A stretch of 6,733 bases of DNA from NCBI GenBank assembly GCA_032111745.1, contig JAULUH010000390.1:1-6733 (forward strand), in the 5' to 3' direction. Within the stretch, counting starts at the first letter, position 1; every line of letters starts with the position of its first letter. The position numbers and the translations under genes were made by a program. Shown piece by piece: positions 5,144 through 6,733 of this stretch. The notes beneath the pieces were generated by a model. It searched no databases. It was not told the origin of the DNA and worked only from the letters and a program-made list of their open reading frames with translations. Source of the stretch: JAULUH01 sp032111745 (lineage in GTDB: Bacteria; Chloroflexota; Anaerolineae; JAAEKA01).

Positions 5144-6730
5144 GTGGCTATCCCAGCTGTGCGCCATCCCGCCTTTCTCAATGTCCTGGTGTTTGTCGCC
5201 GGGCTGGTTACGCTGGGCGTCGAGCTTTCCGCAGCCCGCCTGCTGGACCCATGGTTCGGCAACTCGATCCTGGTGTGGGCGACCCTGATCGGCCTGGTGC
5301 TGGCCTGTTTGAGCATCGGCTACTGGCTGGGTGGGCGTATCGCCGACCGCTGGCCGCAGGCAGAGCTGCTCTATGGACTGGCCCTGGCCGCAGCGCTGCT
5401 GGTGACAGCGATCCCGCTGGCCGCGCGGCCTATCCTGCGCGCAGCCGCGCTGAGCTCTCTAAACCTGCAAGAGGTGAGCGCCGGGGGGCTGGCAGCGGCG
5501 GCCATCGGCATCTGCCTGCTCTTCAGCGTGCCCACAGTCCTGCTGGGCACCGTCTCCCCCTTTGCCGTGCGCCTGGCCCTGGCCGACGTGGCCACGGGCG
5601 GCCAGGTCGCCGGCAGGCTCTACGCGCTGAGCACGTTGGGCAGCCTGGTGGGTACCTTTCTGCCCGTACTGGTGCTGATCCCGGCCATCGGCACCCGGCT
5701 CACCTTCGTCGTGTTAGGGGCGCTGCTGGCCCTGGTGGCCCTGGCCGGGCTTTTCCTGGAGCGCGGGCGGGCGGCCTGGCCGGCGCTGGCCAGCCTGCCG
5801 CTGCTGGCCGGCCTGGCCTGGGCCAGTGGCCAGGGCGCCATCAAGCCGGAGCAGGGGCTGCTCCTGGAGGGAGAGTCGGTCTACAACTACTACCAGGTGC
5901 TGCAGCGGGGGCCGGAAACCTGGCTGAAGCTCAACGAGGGCATCGGCCTGCACTCCGTATATCACCCCCAGTCGGCGCTCAGCAACGGAATCTGGGACTA
6001 CTTCCTGGTGGCGCCGCTGTTCGGCGCCGCCTCCGCAGAAGCCCCGTCTTTGCCCGCCGTGGACAGCATGTACCTGGTGGGGCTGGCTGGGGGCACGGCC
6101 GCGCAGCTGGTCACGGATGTGTATGGGCCGGTCGCTATCGACGGCGCGGAGCTGGACCCGGAGGTACTGGCGGCGGCGCGCACCTTCTTCCACCTGGAGG
6201 ATTACCCCAACGTGCGCGCCGTCGCTGCGGATGGGAGGAGCTGGTTACTGGCCCAGCCGGCTGGCCAGCATTACGACCTGATCGCCGTCGACGCCTACCG
6301 GCCGCCCTATATCCCCTTCCACCTGGCCACGGTGGAGTTCTTCCAGCTGGTGCGAGACCATCTAGCCGACAACGGCGTCGTGGCTGTCAACGTGGCCCGC
6401 AGCCGGGACGACTACAGCCTGGTCGACGCGCTGGCGGCAACCATGGGGCAGGTCTTTCCCGCAGTGTACGTGGTGGATGAATCGACCGAGGACTACAGCC
6501 TCGGCAACTCGCTTGTGGTGGCCACCATGCGGCCCACCACGCTGGCGGACTTTCAGGCCAACGCAACCGCGGCGTTGGCGGGTGAACAACCGCTGTTGGC
6601 GGAGATGGCGCGACGGGCGTTGCCCACGGCGCGGCCGGCATCGCTGGCCGGGCCGGTGCTCACCGACGACAGGGCGCCGATCGAACAGATCGTGCATGGC
6701 ATTATGGCGCGGTATGTCCTGGGGCAATAG
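5144..6730 (+). CDS. Membrane protein fused to a spermidine-synthase-like domain (fused MFS/spermidine synthase family)
   Basis: The 528-residue product has an N-terminal membrane part and a C-terminal Rossmann-fold domain resembling spermidine synthase. About seven hydrophobic segments are visible at roughly 11-33, 42-65, 73-94, 114-137, 160-182, 186-206 and 212-230. The soluble domain starts near 240 with ESVYNYYQVLQ. It has a glycine-rich nucleotide loop (YLVGLAGGTAAQLV, 310-323), the acidic strand end GAELDPEVLAAA (334-345, Glu336), AADGRSWL (361-368, Asp363) and YDLIAVDAY (377-385, Asp383). Aligned by eye to classical spermidine synthases, the Asp of GGGDGG is Gly316 and the second Asp of DSSDP is Arg386, so aminopropyl transfer is doubtful. 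The substrate is unknown. The start is GTG 5144: it has no Shine-Dalgarno sequence, but the promoter predicts transcription beginning there, and the family N-terminus (RHPAFLNVLVFVAG) follows at once. GTG 5159 is a possible alternative. The gene is divergent from the sigma operon; a functional link is not shown. Confidence 0.88.
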   Translation: MAIPAVRHPAFLNVLVFVAGLVTLGVELSAARLLDPWFGNSILVWATLIGLVLACLSIGYWLGGRIADRWPQAELLYGLALAAALLVTAIPLAARPILRAAALSSLNLQEVSAGGLAAAAIGICLLFSVPTVLLGTVSPFAVRLALADVATGGQVAGRLYALSTLGSLVGTFLPVLVLIPAIGTRLTFVVLGALLALVALAGLFLERGRAAWPALASLPLLAGLAWASGQGAIKPEQGLLLEGESVYNYYQVLQRGPETWLKLNEGIGLHSVYHPQSALSNGIWDYFLVAPLFGAASAEAPSLPAVDSMYLVGLAGGTAAQLVTDVYGPVAIDGAELDPEVLAAARTFFHLEDYPNVRAVAADGRSWLLAQPAGQHYDLIAVDAYRPPYIPFHLATVEFFQLVRDHLADNGVVAVNVARSRDDYSLVDALAATMGQVFPAVYVVDESTEDYSLGNSLVVATMRPTTLADFQANATAALAGEQPLLAEMARRALPTARPASLAGPVLTDDRAPIEQIVHGIMARYVLGQ

Positions 6731-6733
6731 GCA

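Noticed and set aside
5121..5288. ATG 5121 preceded by GGGAGGGGG as start of a 55-residue peptide or of the membrane protein
   Set aside because: It is out of frame with the membrane protein, its product (Trp/Ser/Pro-rich) has no domain, and it lies within the promoter upstream of the predicted transcription start.
4897..5316. A 139-codon minus-strand open frame across the divergent intergenic region
   Set aside because: The predicted product is Arg/Ser/Pro-rich with no domain, and it overlaps both promoters and the start of the plus-strand membrane-protein gene.

Overview
The window reads as a high-GC bacterial chromosome segment, most likely from a Chloroflexota (Anaerolineae-like) genome. 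The main clue is the substrate-binding lipoprotein at the left edge. Its tether after the lipobox Cys is a Val-rich ETVVV/EVVRVV stretch ending in TPTPP, a style I associate with Chloroflexota ABC-transporter lipoproteins. The GGCTAAAGCC-type intergenic repeats and the membrane-anchored spermidine-synthase-like protein fit that placement but do not prove it. No phage, transposon, CRISPR, tRNA or rRNA signature is visible.

Layout from left to right. Positions 1-1227 (minus) hold the first 409 residues of a family 5 (Opp/Dpp-type) extracellular solute-binding lipoprotein; its C-terminus lies beyond the left edge. Positions 1228-1466 are non-coding and repeat-rich, with a perfect 26-bp direct repeat present twice and a split palindromic element. 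Positions 1467-2462 and 2459-3442 (minus) are the two ATPases of the same transporter, an OppF/DppF-type and an OppD/DppD-type protein, joined by a 4-nt ATGA overlap. Positions 3443-3668 carry a strong sigma70-like promoter (TTGACA, 18 nt, extended -10) and a roughly 165-nt leader with a hairpin. Positions 3669-4295 and 4270-4857 (minus) are a probable membrane-bound anti-sigma factor and an ECF sigma factor, overlapping by 26 nt. Positions 4858-5143 are a divergent intergenic region with one good promoter on each strand. Positions 5144-6730 (plus) are a complete 528-residue multi-pass membrane protein fused to a spermidine-synthase-like domain.

How the genes work together. In the direction of transcription the transporter cluster runs oppD, oppF, binding protein, with no permease gene between them; the two permeases are presumably beyond the left edge or elsewhere. 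The sigma and anti-sigma pair forms its own short operon, driven by a housekeeping-like promoter rather than an obvious ECF-type one. The spermidine-synthase-like gene is transcribed divergently. Its promoter places the predicted transcription start on the first base of the GTG start codon, which suggests a leaderless mRNA.

I did not find a convincing wholly new system. The points most worth following up are the predicted leaderless GTG transcript, the degenerate catalytic set of the spermidine-synthase-like domain, the anti-sigma factor without a zinc-binding motif, the repeat-rich gap inside the transporter cluster, and the identically spaced four-Cys motif in both ATPases.
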